Position numbers and translations under genes: made by a program. From Lacibacter sp. H375 (GTDB taxonomy: Bacteria > Bacteroidota > Bacteroidia > Chitinophagales > Chitinophagaceae), in the NCBI RefSeq assembly GCF_037892425.1, contig NZ_JBBKTT010000001.1, forward strand, positions 2,728,001-2,792,000: a stretch of 64,000 bases of DNA. The letters run 5' to 3'. The notes beneath the pieces are model-generated. The model was given only the letters and a program-made list of their open reading frames with translations, did not search any database and had not been told where the DNA came from. This document shows positions 36,708 through 46,131 of this stretch, piece by piece (the stretch's first letter is position 1; every line of letters begins with the position of its first letter).

Positions 36708-37564
36708 ACACGTCACTGGAAAATATTTTTCAGCAATGTGGTTTAAATGATGCACAAGCGCAAACGGTAACAGGTGGTGATATTAACCAGGCTTACAAAA
36801 TACAGACTAAAAACGCTTCTTTTTTTCTGAAAGTAAATGAATCAACAGCGTATCCATTGATGTTTCAAAAGGAAGCAGATGGACTTGAAGCGCTTAAGAA
36901 ATACAGCAATTGCATTATTCCTGATGTATTAAAAACAGGTGTTGCCGGTAATCAGCAATACCTGTTACTCCAATGGATCGAACGTGCCGCACCGGCAAAA
37001 AATTATTATTCATCATTGGGAAAATCGCTTGCTGAAATGCATTTACAACCGCACACACAATTCGGCTGGCCGGTTGATAATTACATTGGCAGCTTACCGC
37101 AGCATAATGCAGTTAAAGATGATTGGTGCAGTTTTTATGCAATGAATCGTATTGCTCCATTGGTTAAAGTGTTGAGTGAAGCCGGACTGTTTGGCAATAA
37201 ACAGCAGCAACAGGCCGAACGTTTATATACGAAGCTTCAACAGTATTTTCCCAATGAAAAACCAGCTTTTCTACATGGCGATCTATGGGGAGGCAACCAT
37301 TTTCCCAATGAAAAAGGCCTTCCGGTGTTAATTGACCCAGCTGTTTACTATGGTCATAGAGAAATGGACATTGGCATGACGGCTTTGTTTGGTGGTTTCG
37401 ATCACAGTTTTTATGAGGCTTATCAATACCACTATCCGCTTGAAAGTGGCTGGCAGCAAAGGTTACAGCTTACACAGCTTTATCCTGTACTGGTACATGC
37501 TGTGTTGTTTGGTGGTCATTATACAGCACAGGCATCATCTGTTTTAGCGCTGTTTGGTGCTTAA
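36704..37564 (+). CDS. Fructosamine-3-kinase-like protein
   Basis: This is a 286-residue member of the fructosamine kinase/ketosamine kinase family with an aminoglycoside-kinase-like fold. It shows the N-terminal GGDINQAYKI loop (about 24-33), the likely ATP lysine K43 in FLKVN, the catalytic HGDLWGGN at 191-198, and the metal-binding LIDPAVYYGHREMD near 209-222. Relatives phosphorylate sugar-modified amines on proteins so that they can be removed. The coupling with a DUF2905 protein is seen; a joint function is not known. Confidence 0.9.
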   Translation: MNTSLENIFQQCGLNDAQAQTVTGGDINQAYKIQTKNASFFLKVNESTAYPLMFQKEADGLEALKKYSNCIIPDVLKTGVAGNQQYLLLQWIERAAPAKNYYSSLGKSLAEMHLQPHTQFGWPVDNYIGSLPQHNAVKDDWCSFYAMNRIAPLVKVLSEAGLFGNKQQQQAERLYTKLQQYFPNEKPAFLHGDLWGGNHFPNEKGLPVLIDPAVYYGHREMDIGMTALFGGFDHSFYEAYQYHYPLESGWQQRLQLTQLYPVLVHAVLFGGHYTAQASSVLALFGA

Positions 37565-37723
37565 AAAACAGTATTAAAAAAGTACGATTTCCCCAATGAA
37601 AAAGCATCTTATTCACATTGTGTACATCATGTGTGTATAATCCTTGTTGGGTAATAGAATTTATCCTAAATTCATTCTGTTAACAATTACTATTATCCAT
37701 TTAAATTCTAAAACTTAAAACAA

Positions 37724-38158
37724 ATGGCAACAAAAAAAGCAAAAAAAGCCGCTCCTAAGAAAGCCGCTAAAAAGGCTGCAAAGAAAGCTGCACCTAAGAA
37801 AGCTGCGAAAAAAGCTGCTCCTAAAAAAGCTGCAAAAAAAGCCGCTCCTAAAAAAGCTGCTAAGAAAGCTGCTCCAAAGAAAAAAGTAGCAAAGAAAAAA
37901 TCGGCACGTAAACCTAATGCGGCGTTTATGAAAGCGCTCACTCCAAGTGCTGATCTTGGTGCTGTTATTGGAGCAAAGCCAGTACCACGTACAGAAGCAG
38001 TTAAAAAAATCTGGGTTTATATCAAAGCCAATAAATTACAGGACAGTAAAAACAAACGCATGATCAATGCTGATGCAAAACTGAAAGCTGTATTTGGCGG
38101 TAAAGCACAGGTATCAATGTTTGATATGGCAAAACATTTATCAAATCATTTGAAATAA
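37724..38158 (+). CDS. Histone H1-like basic tail fused to a SWIB domain
   Basis: This 144-residue protein has two parts. Residues 2-62 are almost wholly lysine, alanine and proline in APKKAAKKA repeats, like the tails of bacterial histone H1 homologues. Residues 67-144 form a SWIB/MDM2-type domain, with MKALTPSADLGAVIG, KIWVYIKANKLQD and the final MAKHLSNHL. SWIB proteins are known in Chlamydiae and other bacteria and are thought to act in chromosome compaction or transcription. I infer a nucleoid-binding role. The gene is single and closed by a terminator. The 160-base spacer upstream has no obvious promoter. Confidence 0.88.
   Translation: MATKKAKKAAPKKAAKKAAKKAAPKKAAKKAAPKKAAKKAAPKKAAKKAAPKKKVAKKKSARKPNAAFMKALTPSADLGAVIGAKPVPRTEAVKKIWVYIKANKLQDSKNKRMINADAKLKAVFGGKAQVSMFDMAKHLSNHLK
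37736..37890 (+). repeat. Degenerate tandem repeat encoding the lysine/alanine tail
   Basis: Units of about 27 bases, of the AAAGCTGCNCCTAAGAAAGC type, repeat with codon-level variation. This coding repeat could expand or contract by unequal exchange. Confidence 0.7.
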
Positions 38159-38174
38159 TATACTTGCCAACAAG

Positions 38175-38211
38175 TAAAAGAGGGCGTTGTAAAACGCCCT
38201 CTTTTTATTTC
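38175..38211 (+). terminator. Intrinsic terminator after the SWIB protein
   Basis: AAAGAGGGCGTT (38177-38188) pairs with AACGCCCTCTTT (38193-38204), loop GTAA, then TTATTT. Confidence 0.9.
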
Positions 38212-38226
38212 AGCTCATACAAAAGA

Positions 38227-38721
38227 TCATTTCTTTAATGAAGTACCACATCCATGAAGTACTCTCGGCTTTTCATCTTTCTTTAGTTTGATGGTTAAAT
38301 GCACCGTGTAGGCTGAACTATCTCCCGACATATCATTGATGCAAACTTTGTTCATGATCTGCAATTCAAGTTTCCCCATATCTGTTTCTGCTGTGTAAAG
38401 TTTTGTAGCAGTATCAATGCTAACAGCTTTCACCGGTGGAGTGGTTAGCTCAATGCCATCGGGAGTGGTATAGCGAATGAATTTCTGTTCATCCATTTCA
38501 ATGCTCCAGAATGGCTCATTTCCTGTGGCAATAAAATCGATACCTGCTGCTGCTTTTTCTTTCCAACGTTCAGGAATAGGTGAAAGATTAGTTATGGTAT
38601 CTGTCTTAATAACTGTATCAAGAGTGGTGGAATCATTATCAGCTTTTTGTACAACTTTGGTGTTGGTTGATTCGCAGGCAATCATGAATAAAAAGAACGT
38701 GAAGAAGGGAATTTTATACAT
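38227..38721 (-). CDS. Predicted lipoprotein (COG3650-like)
   Basis: This is a 164-residue protein with a lipoprotein signal ending in FMIAC (C16). After a threonine/aspartate-rich linker, the motif ATGNEPFWSIEMD (about 66-78) is typical of a family of small bacterial lipoproteins (COG3650). Cysteines at about 128 and 157 could form a disulfide. The function is unknown. It is convergent with the SWIB gene. Confidence 0.75.
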   Translation of the reverse strand: MYKIPFFTFFLFMIACESTNTKVVQKADNDSTTLDTVIKTDTITNLSPIPERWKEKAAAGIDFIATGNEPFWSIEMDEQKFIRYTTPDGIELTTPPVKAVSIDTATKLYTAETDMGKLELQIMNKVCINDMSGDSSAYTVHLTIKLKKDEKPRVLHGCGTSLKK

Positions 38722-38773
38722 AGTAAATTATTGGATGAGGCAGCAAGTTAGCAAAACTGAAATAATGATGTAT

Positions 38774-38808
38774 TAAAAAAAGCTGCCGGTAAGGGCAGCT
38801 TTTTAATA
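38774..38808. terminator. Intrinsic terminator after the coiled-coil protein gene
   Basis: AAAAAGCTGCC (38777-38787) pairs with GGCAGCTTTTT (38794-38804) around a six-base loop. It lies just after the minus-strand gene that ends at 38836; the stem is flanked by A and T runs, so it could act in both directions. Confidence 0.85.
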
Positions 38809-38835
38809 CGATGTGGACTATGTTGAATTTGATGA

Positions 38836-40563
38836 CTACCAGAAATCTATTGAACGGATAAAACCTAATTCAAAGAAACTTCCTGTTGGTGTGCTTTTCA
38901 ATTCAGAACTGGGCGCACCATTGTTATAGGATACATCGCCTGCAACAATATAAGCAGGGTAATAGTTGGCATAAAAATTAAACGTGTGGTCTTTCTTCCA
39001 TTGAAATGCATAACCTTGTATCCAGGGCGATTTGCCAACATTGACCATTGAACCTGTTTCAGGATGGATGTAAGTTCCAATACCTCCGGGCACAAGCCTT
39101 TCCATGATCATACCAAGTGAAATATGGCTGCGTTTATAATCAGCATTTGGTTTGGTGGTAAAGCGTATGCCATACTCCAGCTTTTCAAAGTTCATTTCCA
39201 GCTTTCCCTTTCCGCTTTCTTCAGGATCATTGTCTGTTTTAGAAAATACCCTTTCACCAGCCATGTATTCACCATATGCTTTAACACCTTTTGTACCTGC
39301 ATATAATCTTGCGCCGTAATTGAGTAATGATAATTGGTAACCATCGAATATTGGACTGAAGCCTGCTTTAGGCGAAAGAAATGCATAACCTCCGTAATTG
39401 TCATGCTCTGCTCCAATCTTCAGATTCACATCAAGATTTAAAGTATAAATCTGTTTGTTCTCTAACGATTTTGAAGATACAGTGTTACCGTTGATCATGG
39501 TTGATCGGTCGCTTGCAAATAATACCGGTGCATAACTCATGGAGTAGCCCCATTCAACCGACATGTTAAGTTTCAGTTTTCCTTTGTTCTCCGGTTTATT
39601 GTATACAAAGTCAGGATTTACTCTGCCCATCTTATCATTATAAATCCAGGTGCCAACAATGAATAATAAACTTACGCTTGCCGTTGCGGCAGTTGCCTCG
39701 GCCTGTCGTCGTTGTTCATTTGCATTCTGTTTCCAGTTATCATAATCACGCTGACGTTGATCTCTTGCTTCCTGTTCTGCTTTTAGCCTTGCTTCTTCCT
39801 GTCTCTTTGCCTCTTCTCTTGCATTGTATTCCTGCTCAGCTTTTGAAGTGCCAGAAGATTCACCCTTTGTTGTTGACGAGGTTGCGTTGTTACCACTTTC
39901 AGTTTCACCTTCATTGGTTGTGGTTGCTGATGTTTTTGATTGCGCTTCTTTTTCTTTTTTCTCCTGCTCAGCTTTTGCCTTTGCATCTTTTTGTTTCTTT
40001 TCTTCTGCAGCTTTTTTCTCTGCAGCTAATTTTTCTTCACGCTTTTTCTTTTCTTCTGCAGCTTTTCTTTCCGTAGCCAGCTTTTCATCTGCTTTCTTTT
40101 TTTCTTCCGCAGCTTTTTGCTGTGTTACGTTGGTAAGATTGCTGACCGTATAACTGATGCCTTGCAATAATGTAAATGACTTGCCATCGGCTAAGCGGCA
40201 GTTTTTAAAATTGTCAGCACCACTTGTGTAGATATGCGACCAATCTCCTTCGGGTGTAAAACGCCCATTTGGTTTCAGCCACACAACTTTATTTACACCG
40301 AGTGTAAAGTTTTTCGTACCAACACACGCAAGGTTGAGTGTTACATTCACCACCATGCTGTATTCTTCACTGGTGTTGTTCTGAACATAGAAATAATATT
40401 CCTCGCTGCCACCAAGTGAAGACCAGTAACGTTGAACACTTACTGTAAAGCGTGGATCGAATTGAGAAACGGAAACATCTTTTCGTTGTGCTGATAAAGA
40501 AAAGCTGCCAGATATAAATAATAACAGCAGTCCCAGCTTGCGGATACATGATTTGTAATACAT
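38836..40563 (-). CDS. Exported protein with KEA-rich coiled coil and C-terminal barrel-like domain
   Basis: Starting at the ATG at 40563 gives 575 residues with a signal peptide (about 1-26, ends SLSAQ). Upstream codons would add a non-signal lead, and a full promoter lies between. The N-terminal 120 residues form a beta-rich domain. Then comes a long highly charged coiled coil (about 145-300) of EEKKKADEKLATER type, as in TolA-like spacers. The last 250 residues look like a membrane barrel or envelope domain. I see no family assignment. It probably spans the periplasm from the envelope; the role is unknown. Confidence 0.7.
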   Translation of the reverse strand: MYYKSCIRKLGLLLLFISGSFSLSAQRKDVSVSQFDPRFTVSVQRYWSSLGGSEEYYFYVQNNTSEEYSMVVNVTLNLACVGTKNFTLGVNKVVWLKPNGRFTPEGDWSHIYTSGADNFKNCRLADGKSFTLLQGISYTVSNLTNVTQQKAAEEKKKADEKLATERKAAEEKKKREEKLAAEKKAAEEKKQKDAKAKAEQEKKEKEAQSKTSATTTNEGETESGNNATSSTTKGESSGTSKAEQEYNAREEAKRQEEARLKAEQEARDQRQRDYDNWKQNANEQRRQAEATAATASVSLLFIVGTWIYNDKMGRVNPDFVYNKPENKGKLKLNMSVEWGYSMSYAPVLFASDRSTMINGNTVSSKSLENKQIYTLNLDVNLKIGAEHDNYGGYAFLSPKAGFSPIFDGYQLSLLNYGARLYAGTKGVKAYGEYMAGERVFSKTDNDPEESGKGKLEMNFEKLEYGIRFTTKPNADYKRSHISLGMIMERLVPGGIGTYIHPETGSMVNVGKSPWIQGYAFQWKKDHTFNFYANYYPAYIVAGDVSYNNGAPSSELKSTPTGSFFELGFIRSIDFW

Positions 40564-40619
40564 AGAATTGGGTTTAGTGATTGAATGGGTAATAAAACCG
40601 GTATTACCCGGAGTTCGGG

Positions 40620-40650
40620 CAAAAGTAACGGGGTGGGGTATGCGCACAAA
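40620..40650 (-). promoter_or_regulatory. Full -33/-7 Bacteroidota promoter
   Basis: On the minus strand TTTG (40647-40650) and TACTTTTG (40620-40627) are separated by exactly 19 bases. This matches the TTTG-N19-TAnnTTTG consensus in full and lies 57 bases before the ATG of the coiled-coil protein gene. Confidence 0.75.
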
Positions 40651-40860
40651 TACTCCTTTAGGGTGAAATTTTAGCGTTCTTTTATAAATGTATCATCAAA
40701 TCATACGTGTTTTCACTTAGTTGCTGAATGATTTTTATAAAAGGAATAAATATGGGCTGTCTTCTAAAACCAGAACTGGGTAGTGGCGCAAATGTTATTG
40801 TAATCTTTTGTTGAGTGATTCGTTTCAAGCAATAATTTCTTTCTCCTTTACTTTGCAATC

Positions 40861-41640
40861 ATGATTGAATGGTGGATGTATCTGCTTGTTTGCATAGGTG
40901 CCTTGTTTGCAGGGTTTATTGATGCTGTTGTTGGCGGCGGTGGTCTTGTGCAAGTGCCTTTGCTGATGATTCTCTTTCCTGAATTATCGCATGTGCAGGT
41001 AATTGCCAGCAACCGCTTTGCTTCACTTGCGGGCACAAGTGTTGCTGCATTTCAATACATTAAAATGATTGGTGTTGATACCGGTGTGGTTATAGCAACA
41101 GGTATTACTGCCGCCATAGCATCTTTCAGCGGAACATTTGTGATGGAGTTGATCAAACCTGAAGTATTCAAACCACTTTTATTATGCATCATTGTTGTAC
41201 TTGCTGTCTATACATTCATGAAGAAAGACCTTGGTCATATTCATGCAGTAAAATACAGCGGTAATAAATTCCTGGTTGTTTGTGCTGCTATAGGTACTGT
41301 CATTGGATTTTATAATGGTTTTATTGGCCCGGGTACCGGAAGTCTTTTGGTGTTTGCATTTGTTAGTGTTGCGGGTTTAAATTTTCTGCATGCATCGGCT
41401 TCCTCCAAAATTGTAAATGCAATAGCAGATGTTGCTTCGCTTATCGGATTCTTAATGAATGGGGCTGTTGTATTTAAAATTGCATTGCCCATGATGTTAT
41501 TTAATATGCTTGGTGCATACATTGGCAGCAAGGCAGCAATATTAAAAGGCAATGTATTTATCCGTTATGTTTTTCTGCTGGTGATCAGCATTCTCATCAT
41601 CCGCCTGGGTAGAGATGTAGTACTGTCATGGAATAATTAA
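40861..41640 (+). CDS. TSUP-family permease (TauE/SafE-like)
   Basis: This is a 259-residue protein with about eight hydrophobic helices across its length. The first helix carries GFIDAVVGGGGLVQVPLLM, and a second similar motif, GFYNGFIGPGTGSLLVFAF, starts the second half. These are the paired glycine-rich signatures of the sulfite exporter TauE/SafE family, which moves sulfonates, sulfite or other small anions. The substrate is unknown. A terminator follows directly, so it is monocistronic. Confidence 0.9.
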   Translation: MIEWWMYLLVCIGALFAGFIDAVVGGGGLVQVPLLMILFPELSHVQVIASNRFASLAGTSVAAFQYIKMIGVDTGVVIATGITAAIASFSGTFVMELIKPEVFKPLLLCIIVVLAVYTFMKKDLGHIHAVKYSGNKFLVVCAAIGTVIGFYNGFIGPGTGSLLVFAFVSVAGLNFLHASASSKIVNAIADVASLIGFLMNGAVVFKIALPMMLFNMLGAYIGSKAAILKGNVFIRYVFLLVISILIIRLGRDVVLSWNN

Positions 41641-41670
41641 AAAAGCCCCGTAAAAATATCGGGGCTTCTA
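41641..41670 (+). terminator. Intrinsic terminator after the TSUP gene
   Basis: AAGCCCCG (41643-41650) pairs with CGGGGCTT (41660-41667). On the plus strand the T tract is weak, but position and stem strength support it. Confidence 0.7.
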
Positions 41671-41716
41671 CAGGAAAGCTATCAGGAGTTCTTACAGGCC
41701 AGCTGTGCTTATAATG

Positions 41717-42481
41717 TTAATCAGCTTTTGCTTTTGATTTTGCAAGTCGTATTTCATTCAGTTTTTCAATTGAACTCGTATTAAAGGGATATTTCTCCAA
41801 AGCCAGGCGGTAATACTTCTGGGCATTGTCCATATCACCCGTAATAAAATAATATTCTCCAAATGAATCATACGGGTTGCAGCCGGTTGGGTATAGTTCG
41901 ATGTACTTTTCAAAATGCTGTTTAGCCGCAGCATTATCTTTTTTCACCTGCAGATACATGTAGCCAAGTATGTTATGAATTGGCGCTACGTCAGGAAACT
42001 TTTTATGGTAATCCTGAGCAGCAGTAAACTGTTCTTCAGGCGTTGGTCTTGAAATGGTATAAAAGAAGCCAATAAAACTTCCATCAGGAAACATATTGTA
42101 CAGGTCGGCCCATATTTTTTGATTGTCGGCTTGTTTGTTATCAGGGTTTACAAGCTTTACAAATAATTGTTCGCCCTCTGTTTTGTCTTTTGCAGTGGCG
42201 AAAGCACGTTCTGCAAATTTTTTCTTTGCTTCTCCATTGCTGAGGTTAGCCATTAAAGCCAATACAACTGTAAAATCGGGATCAAGTTCGAGAGCCCTTT
42301 CAAATTTCTGGTAAGCCTGTGCAAATTCAATGTTCATCATGTGTGCTGCACCTTTTCCGGCAATTTCCCTTGCTTCTTTTGATGAAGTGGTCCATGTCAT
42401 GGTTTTTTTCTGTGCAATACTCTGGTTCAGGAACAAGAGAAGAAATAGAAGAGCTGTCCATTTTGGGAGTGCTTGTTTCAT
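41717..42481 (-). CDS. Exported TPR-like protein
   Basis: Starting at the ATG at 42481 gives 254 residues with a signal peptide (about 1-23, ends SIAQ). The upstream 67 open codons have no coding character. The mature part is built of helical repeats such as FAQAYQKFERALELDPDF, AAKQHFEKYIELYPTGC and AQKYYRLALEKYPFN, which fit the tetratricopeptide pattern with proline after the helix pair. TPR proteins hold partner proteins; this one probably works in the periplasm. No partner is evident from the neighbours. Confidence 0.82.
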   Translation of the reverse strand: MKQALPKWTALLFLLLFLNQSIAQKKTMTWTTSSKEAREIAGKGAAHMMNIEFAQAYQKFERALELDPDFTVVLALMANLSNGEAKKKFAERAFATAKDKTEGEQLFVKLVNPDNKQADNQKIWADLYNMFPDGSFIGFFYTISRPTPEEQFTAAQDYHKKFPDVAPIHNILGYMYLQVKKDNAAAKQHFEKYIELYPTGCNPYDSFGEYYFITGDMDNAQKYYRLALEKYPFNTSSIEKLNEIRLAKSKAKAD

Positions 42482-42699
42482 ACTACAATGTTTTTGGTTT
42501 TGGAATGTGTTGACTTTGGGTATGAAGAAAAAAAGGAGTCTGCAAGAGCCGGAGATGTATATGGGTGGGAAAGTATGAGAAGGTACAAATATTTGAAAAT
42601 GGTAAAACTGATTGTGGTCAGGAGTGTTTTTTTTACTTTGTATAAACTCTTTATCTATAATTTTTTGGAAATGCTTTTGCAAAAAATGCTAACAGAACA

Positions 42700-42747
42700 T
42701 TTCTAAAAAAAGAAACCCTTTTTGTTTTTGAGGCAGAAAGGGTTTGT
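42700..42747 (-). terminator. Intrinsic terminator after the SDR gene
   Basis: AAACCCTTT (42713-42721) pairs with AAAGGGTTT (42737-42745). On the minus strand it is followed by CTTTTTTT. Confidence 0.75.
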
Positions 42748-42767
42748 CATTAAGTTATTATCAGAAT

Positions 42768-43604
42768 TTATTCCTTTGGGAAATCGGCAGCTTCACTTAC
42801 GGCTGCCCATGTTTCGAAATCACGTTTCAATTCTTCTACTTTTATTCGTGCGCCTTTTAATGCTGCAGCGCCCAATAACAAACGTAATGGGGGATGTTCT
42901 GTTTCTGTTACATCGATCATTGCTTTTGCTGCACGTACAGGATCGCCAGGTTGATTACCACTGTATCCACGTATGTCTCCAGCGTTTTTACCTGCGGTTA
43001 TAGCGTAATCATCAATTTTTACACTGGTGTCTTTTGCTGAACGTCCTGCCCAATCGGTACGGAAACCACTTGGTGCAATGATGGTTACTTTAATGCCCAA
43101 TGGGGATACTTCTTTGTGCAACGATTCGCTTAATCCATCAACTGCATATTTACTTGCGTTGTAAAATCCAATACCAGGAAACGAACGTAAACCACCAATA
43201 GAAGAGATGTTGAGAATATGACCACTTTTTTGTTTGCGCATTTGCGGTAATACTTCCTGCGTCATTTTCGCCAGGCCAAAGAAATTGATGTCGAACATGC
43301 GACGAACTTCTGCTTCTTCACTTTCTTCAATTGCAGCAAAATAACCAATGCCTGCATTGTTCACCAATACATCAATCTGGTTGAATTTTTCTAATGTAGT
43401 TGCCACCGCAGCTTTGATCTGCTCAGGAACTGTAACATCCAGTTTTAATGCAATGGCAGTATCGGGATAAGCTGAAACAATATCCTGCACATCTTCCGTT
43501 TTACGTGCTGCCACTGCCACACGGAAACCCTGCGCCAATGCCTCTGTTGCCAATGCTCTTCCAAAACCGGTAGAGCAACCTGTTATAAGCCAAACTTTTT
43601 TCAT
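42768..43604 (-). CDS. Short-chain dehydrogenase/reductase
   Basis: This is a 278-residue SDR-family oxidoreductase; the start at the ATG at 43604 puts the cofactor motif TGCSTGFG at residues 8-15, where it belongs. NNAG is at 82-85, the catalytic serine in NISSIGG near 134, and YNASK at 148-152. It belongs to the branch often annotated as oxidoreductase acting on retinol- or quinone-like substrates, but the substrate is not deducible. A terminator follows it. The 210 bases upstream before the YccF gene hold no gene. Confidence 0.9.
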   Translation of the reverse strand: MKKVWLITGCSTGFGRALATEALAQGFRVAVAARKTEDVQDIVSAYPDTAIALKLDVTVPEQIKAAVATTLEKFNQIDVLVNNAGIGYFAAIEESEEAEVRRMFDINFFGLAKMTQEVLPQMRKQKSGHILNISSIGGLRSFPGIGFYNASKYAVDGLSESLHKEVSPLGIKVTIIAPSGFRTDWAGRSAKDTSVKIDDYAITAGKNAGDIRGYSGNQPGDPVRAAKAMIDVTETEHPPLRLLLGAAALKGARIKVEELKRDFETWAAVSEAADFPKE

Positions 43605-43814
43605 ATGTTTTTTATTATTGTTTTTTTTGCCATATAGAATTCGCCATATAATCATTAAGAAAGCCGACTCATATTGTCGTGGCTCATTTCATGTGTTCTT
43701 TTTTATTTGTTGTATTTGTCACATAGAATATCCATAAATACGGCATTGTTTTGAAATATATAGCCGGTGATAGTTATGGATATTTCATACTGTTTTTATA
43801 ATTGAACTGCAAAG

Positions 43815-44192
43815 TTAGGCAGCATCAACCACCCTTTTACCAAAGGGCATCAACGAAATTTCAAGTAGTTTAAAATGCTGTCTTCCCCAGGGAATGCCAA
43901 TGATTGTGATATACAGTAATGCACCCATGATGATATGCGTAAGTGCCACTTCAACACCACCAAAGATGATCCAGATAATATTTGCGAATACCGATAAGCA
44001 ACCCGTTTGTGACGAGTCACTCACTACTTTTTTGCCAAAAGGCCATAACACAATGCCTGCGAGTTTAAAACACTGCAATCCGAACGGAATACCAACAATG
44101 GTAACGCATAATATAATGCCTCCGAATAAATAACCAAGTGCAGCAAAGAGACCGCCAAATATGAGCCAGATAAGATTGCCGAGAAAGTTCAT
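43815..44192 (-). CDS. YccF domain-containing membrane protein
   Basis: This is a 125-residue protein with two copies of the short YccF repeat, each a hydrophobic helix pair. The conserved strings are GNLIWLIFGGLFAALGYL and ANIIWIIFGGVEVALTH, each followed by a VTIVGIPFGLQCFKL-like or ITIIGIPWGRQHFKL segment. The function is unknown. It lies divergent from the DUF6159-like gene. Confidence 0.92.
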   Translation of the reverse strand: MNFLGNLIWLIFGGLFAALGYLFGGIILCVTIVGIPFGLQCFKLAGIVLWPFGKKVVSDSSQTGCLSVFANIIWIIFGGVEVALTHIIMGALLYITIIGIPWGRQHFKLLEISLMPFGKRVVDAA

Positions 44193-44355
44193 GTGATGAT
44201 GTGTTTATTGTTGCAACATTACAGATAATTTGCCGCACAGTTTATGGCAGAAACAACGCAGTTACGGGTAAACACTCATCAGTTAATAATACAGGCCTTC
44301 AAACAAGAGGTTTTCTCACCGTTTGGTTATATTTAATCAACCAAAAATTATCCAT

Positions 44356-45183
44356 ATGAGCTTCTTTGATCGTTTAAGTAACGGGTGGAGAATTACCCAA
44401 AACAGTTTTTCTATTTTAAAGAAAAACAAGCAACTCATTATTTTTCCTATTCTTTCTTCCCTTTCATTGATACTGGTGATAGGCGTATTTGTCCTCGGTA
44501 TTTTTGCATCTGCAGGATGGGATGTTGAATTTATTCAAACAGAAAATCAAGTGCTGAATTATCTAATGCTCTTTGTTTTCTATTTCGTGAACTATTTTAT
44601 TGTTGTGTTCTTTAATATGGCACTTATCCATTGCAGTAAACTTTATTTCAATGGCGAAGAAGCTACTGTAAGTGCAGGATTAAGATTCAGCATGAGCAGG
44701 ATTGGTGCTATTGTTTCCTGGGCTTTGTTTGCAGCAACAGTGGGCACAATCCTGAAAGTAATCCAGGAGAACTCAGGTATCATTGGGAAGTTTATTACAG
44801 GTTTAATAGGTATTGTGTGGGGTGTTACCACCTTCTTTGTAGTGCCGGTTATTGCATACGAGAACCACGGACCTGTCTCAGCATTTAAACGTTCTGCACA
44901 ACTGATGAAAGAAAAGTGGGGCGAAAGTCTGGCATCAACATTCAGTCTTGGTTTAATTCAAACATTAGTGTTATTGATACTTGCTGTGCCGGTTGTATTA
45001 ATTGCGATGTATATCAACGTGTACGTTGCTGTGTTCTTAGGTATTGTGGCAGGTTTCCTCAGCTTTGCAGTATTCAGCGCTGCTGAAACGTTATTTATCA
45101 GTTCAGTTTATCACAATATCACCGGTAAACTCGATGATCATTTTGATCAGCAACTGGTAGATAGTTTGTTTGAAAAGAAATAA
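44356..45183 (+). CDS. Multi-TM membrane protein (DUF6159-like)
   Basis: This is a 275-residue protein. The start at the ATG at 44356 gives MSFFDRLSNGWRITQNSF, the typical beginning of this family. About six hydrophobic helices lie at 35-55, 70-95, 115-145, 150-175, 200-230 and 230-255. It has no catalytic signature, and the function is unknown. The short gap to the upstream YccF gene on the other strand leaves room for a shared regulatory region. A strong terminator follows. Confidence 0.72.
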   Translation: MSFFDRLSNGWRITQNSFSILKKNKQLIIFPILSSLSLILVIGVFVLGIFASAGWDVEFIQTENQVLNYLMLFVFYFVNYFIVVFFNMALIHCSKLYFNGEEATVSAGLRFSMSRIGAIVSWALFAATVGTILKVIQENSGIIGKFITGLIGIVWGVTTFFVVPVIAYENHGPVSAFKRSAQLMKEKWGESLASTFSLGLIQTLVLLILAVPVVLIAMYINVYVAVFLGIVAGFLSFAVFSAAETLFISSVYHNITGKLDDHFDQQLVDSLFEKK

Positions 45184-45197
45184 ATTCTCCTTTTTTT

Positions 45198-45255
45198 TCC
45201 TTGCAGGTTCATGGATGTAAATGTTCCAATGAACCTGCAGGGATTTTTTATTTTG
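45198..45255. terminator. Bidirectional terminator between convergent membrane-protein genes
   Basis: TGCAGGTTCAT (45202-45212) pairs with ATGAACCTGCA (45229-45239), flanked by a T tract before and after. It serves the plus gene ending at 45183 and the minus gene ending at 45260. Confidence 0.85.
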
Positions 45256-45259
45256 ATGC

Positions 45260-45934
45260 TCATTCGTCTTTAAAAAATGTTTCTCCTTTAATAAGCCAGG
45301 AATAGCCGAAAGCAAGAAGCGCAATTGTTTCCAATACAAAAATCGGGTACAGGTGTGCCAACGCATCGTACCACTTTGGAACAATACCTATCAGCGCAAT
45401 GCCCGAAATACTTACAACAATAACAATACCGCAGGTAATATAGATCTTATTACGGGTACGTTTATTTCCTTTTACATCGCCTGTTTGTTTTGTTTTTGTA
45501 AACAGGAACAACGTAAAATAGGCAAAGGTGAGAAATAACAATACCGATGCCCCATAGTGCATAGTATTGAAGAATGCATTTTCAACACGTGCCATGCGTG
45601 AGCAATCAACCGCTGCATAACTATTGTAATCTGTAGGAAACATGGCAACACATGCAGCAAACAAGCCACCAAGCTTAGCACTCCATTTATCTTTTTCATC
45701 GTAACCATTATAGGCAAAGAGAAACAGCGATACCGCACAGAGTACACCTACAAACAGGTTGCCCATATCTGTGTAATAAAAGTGGCTGATGCTGGGAGGA
45801 AACTTGCAACCTTTCTCAAACAAAAAATAACCAAGTAGCAGCACAAAAGGCAAAGCCATACCTAAAATGCCTACAGTTTTACGCAGGGTTAAAAACGAAA
45901 TAACATAACCATTGTTTGGTGCTGATTTACTCAT
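45260..45934 (-). CDS. Six-TM membrane protein of unknown function
   Basis: This is a 224-residue protein. Hydrophobic helices are at about 20-38, 56-76, 84-104, 122-146, 162-184 and 194-214. A conserved-looking loop, ISHFYYTDMGNLFVG, and an extended FLFAYNGYDEKDKWSAKLGGLF segment near residue 75-95 suggest an unnamed family. I do not recognise it. It is a single gene closed by the shared terminator. Confidence 0.6.
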   Translation of the reverse strand: MSKSAPNNGYVISFLTLRKTVGILGMALPFVLLLGYFLFEKGCKFPPSISHFYYTDMGNLFVGVLCAVSLFLFAYNGYDEKDKWSAKLGGLFAACVAMFPTDYNSYAAVDCSRMARVENAFFNTMHYGASVLLFLTFAYFTLFLFTKTKQTGDVKGNKRTRNKIYITCGIVIVVSISGIALIGIVPKWYDALAHLYPIFVLETIALLAFGYSWLIKGETFFKDE

Positions 45935-46131
45935 ACAGTTAAGGTTTTGATGCGATAAGATAGTAATTTTTTGAAATATGAAAAAAGTAAGGCAAGTTTT
46001 AAAATAATCTCTTATAAAAAATAAATTTTCGTTGTATTACATCATTTAACACACACGTTTATGTGATTGCCGGGGTTCATTATATGTTGCATTTTTGTTG
46101 CTGCTTTATGTAAGCAATAAACCTTATTATC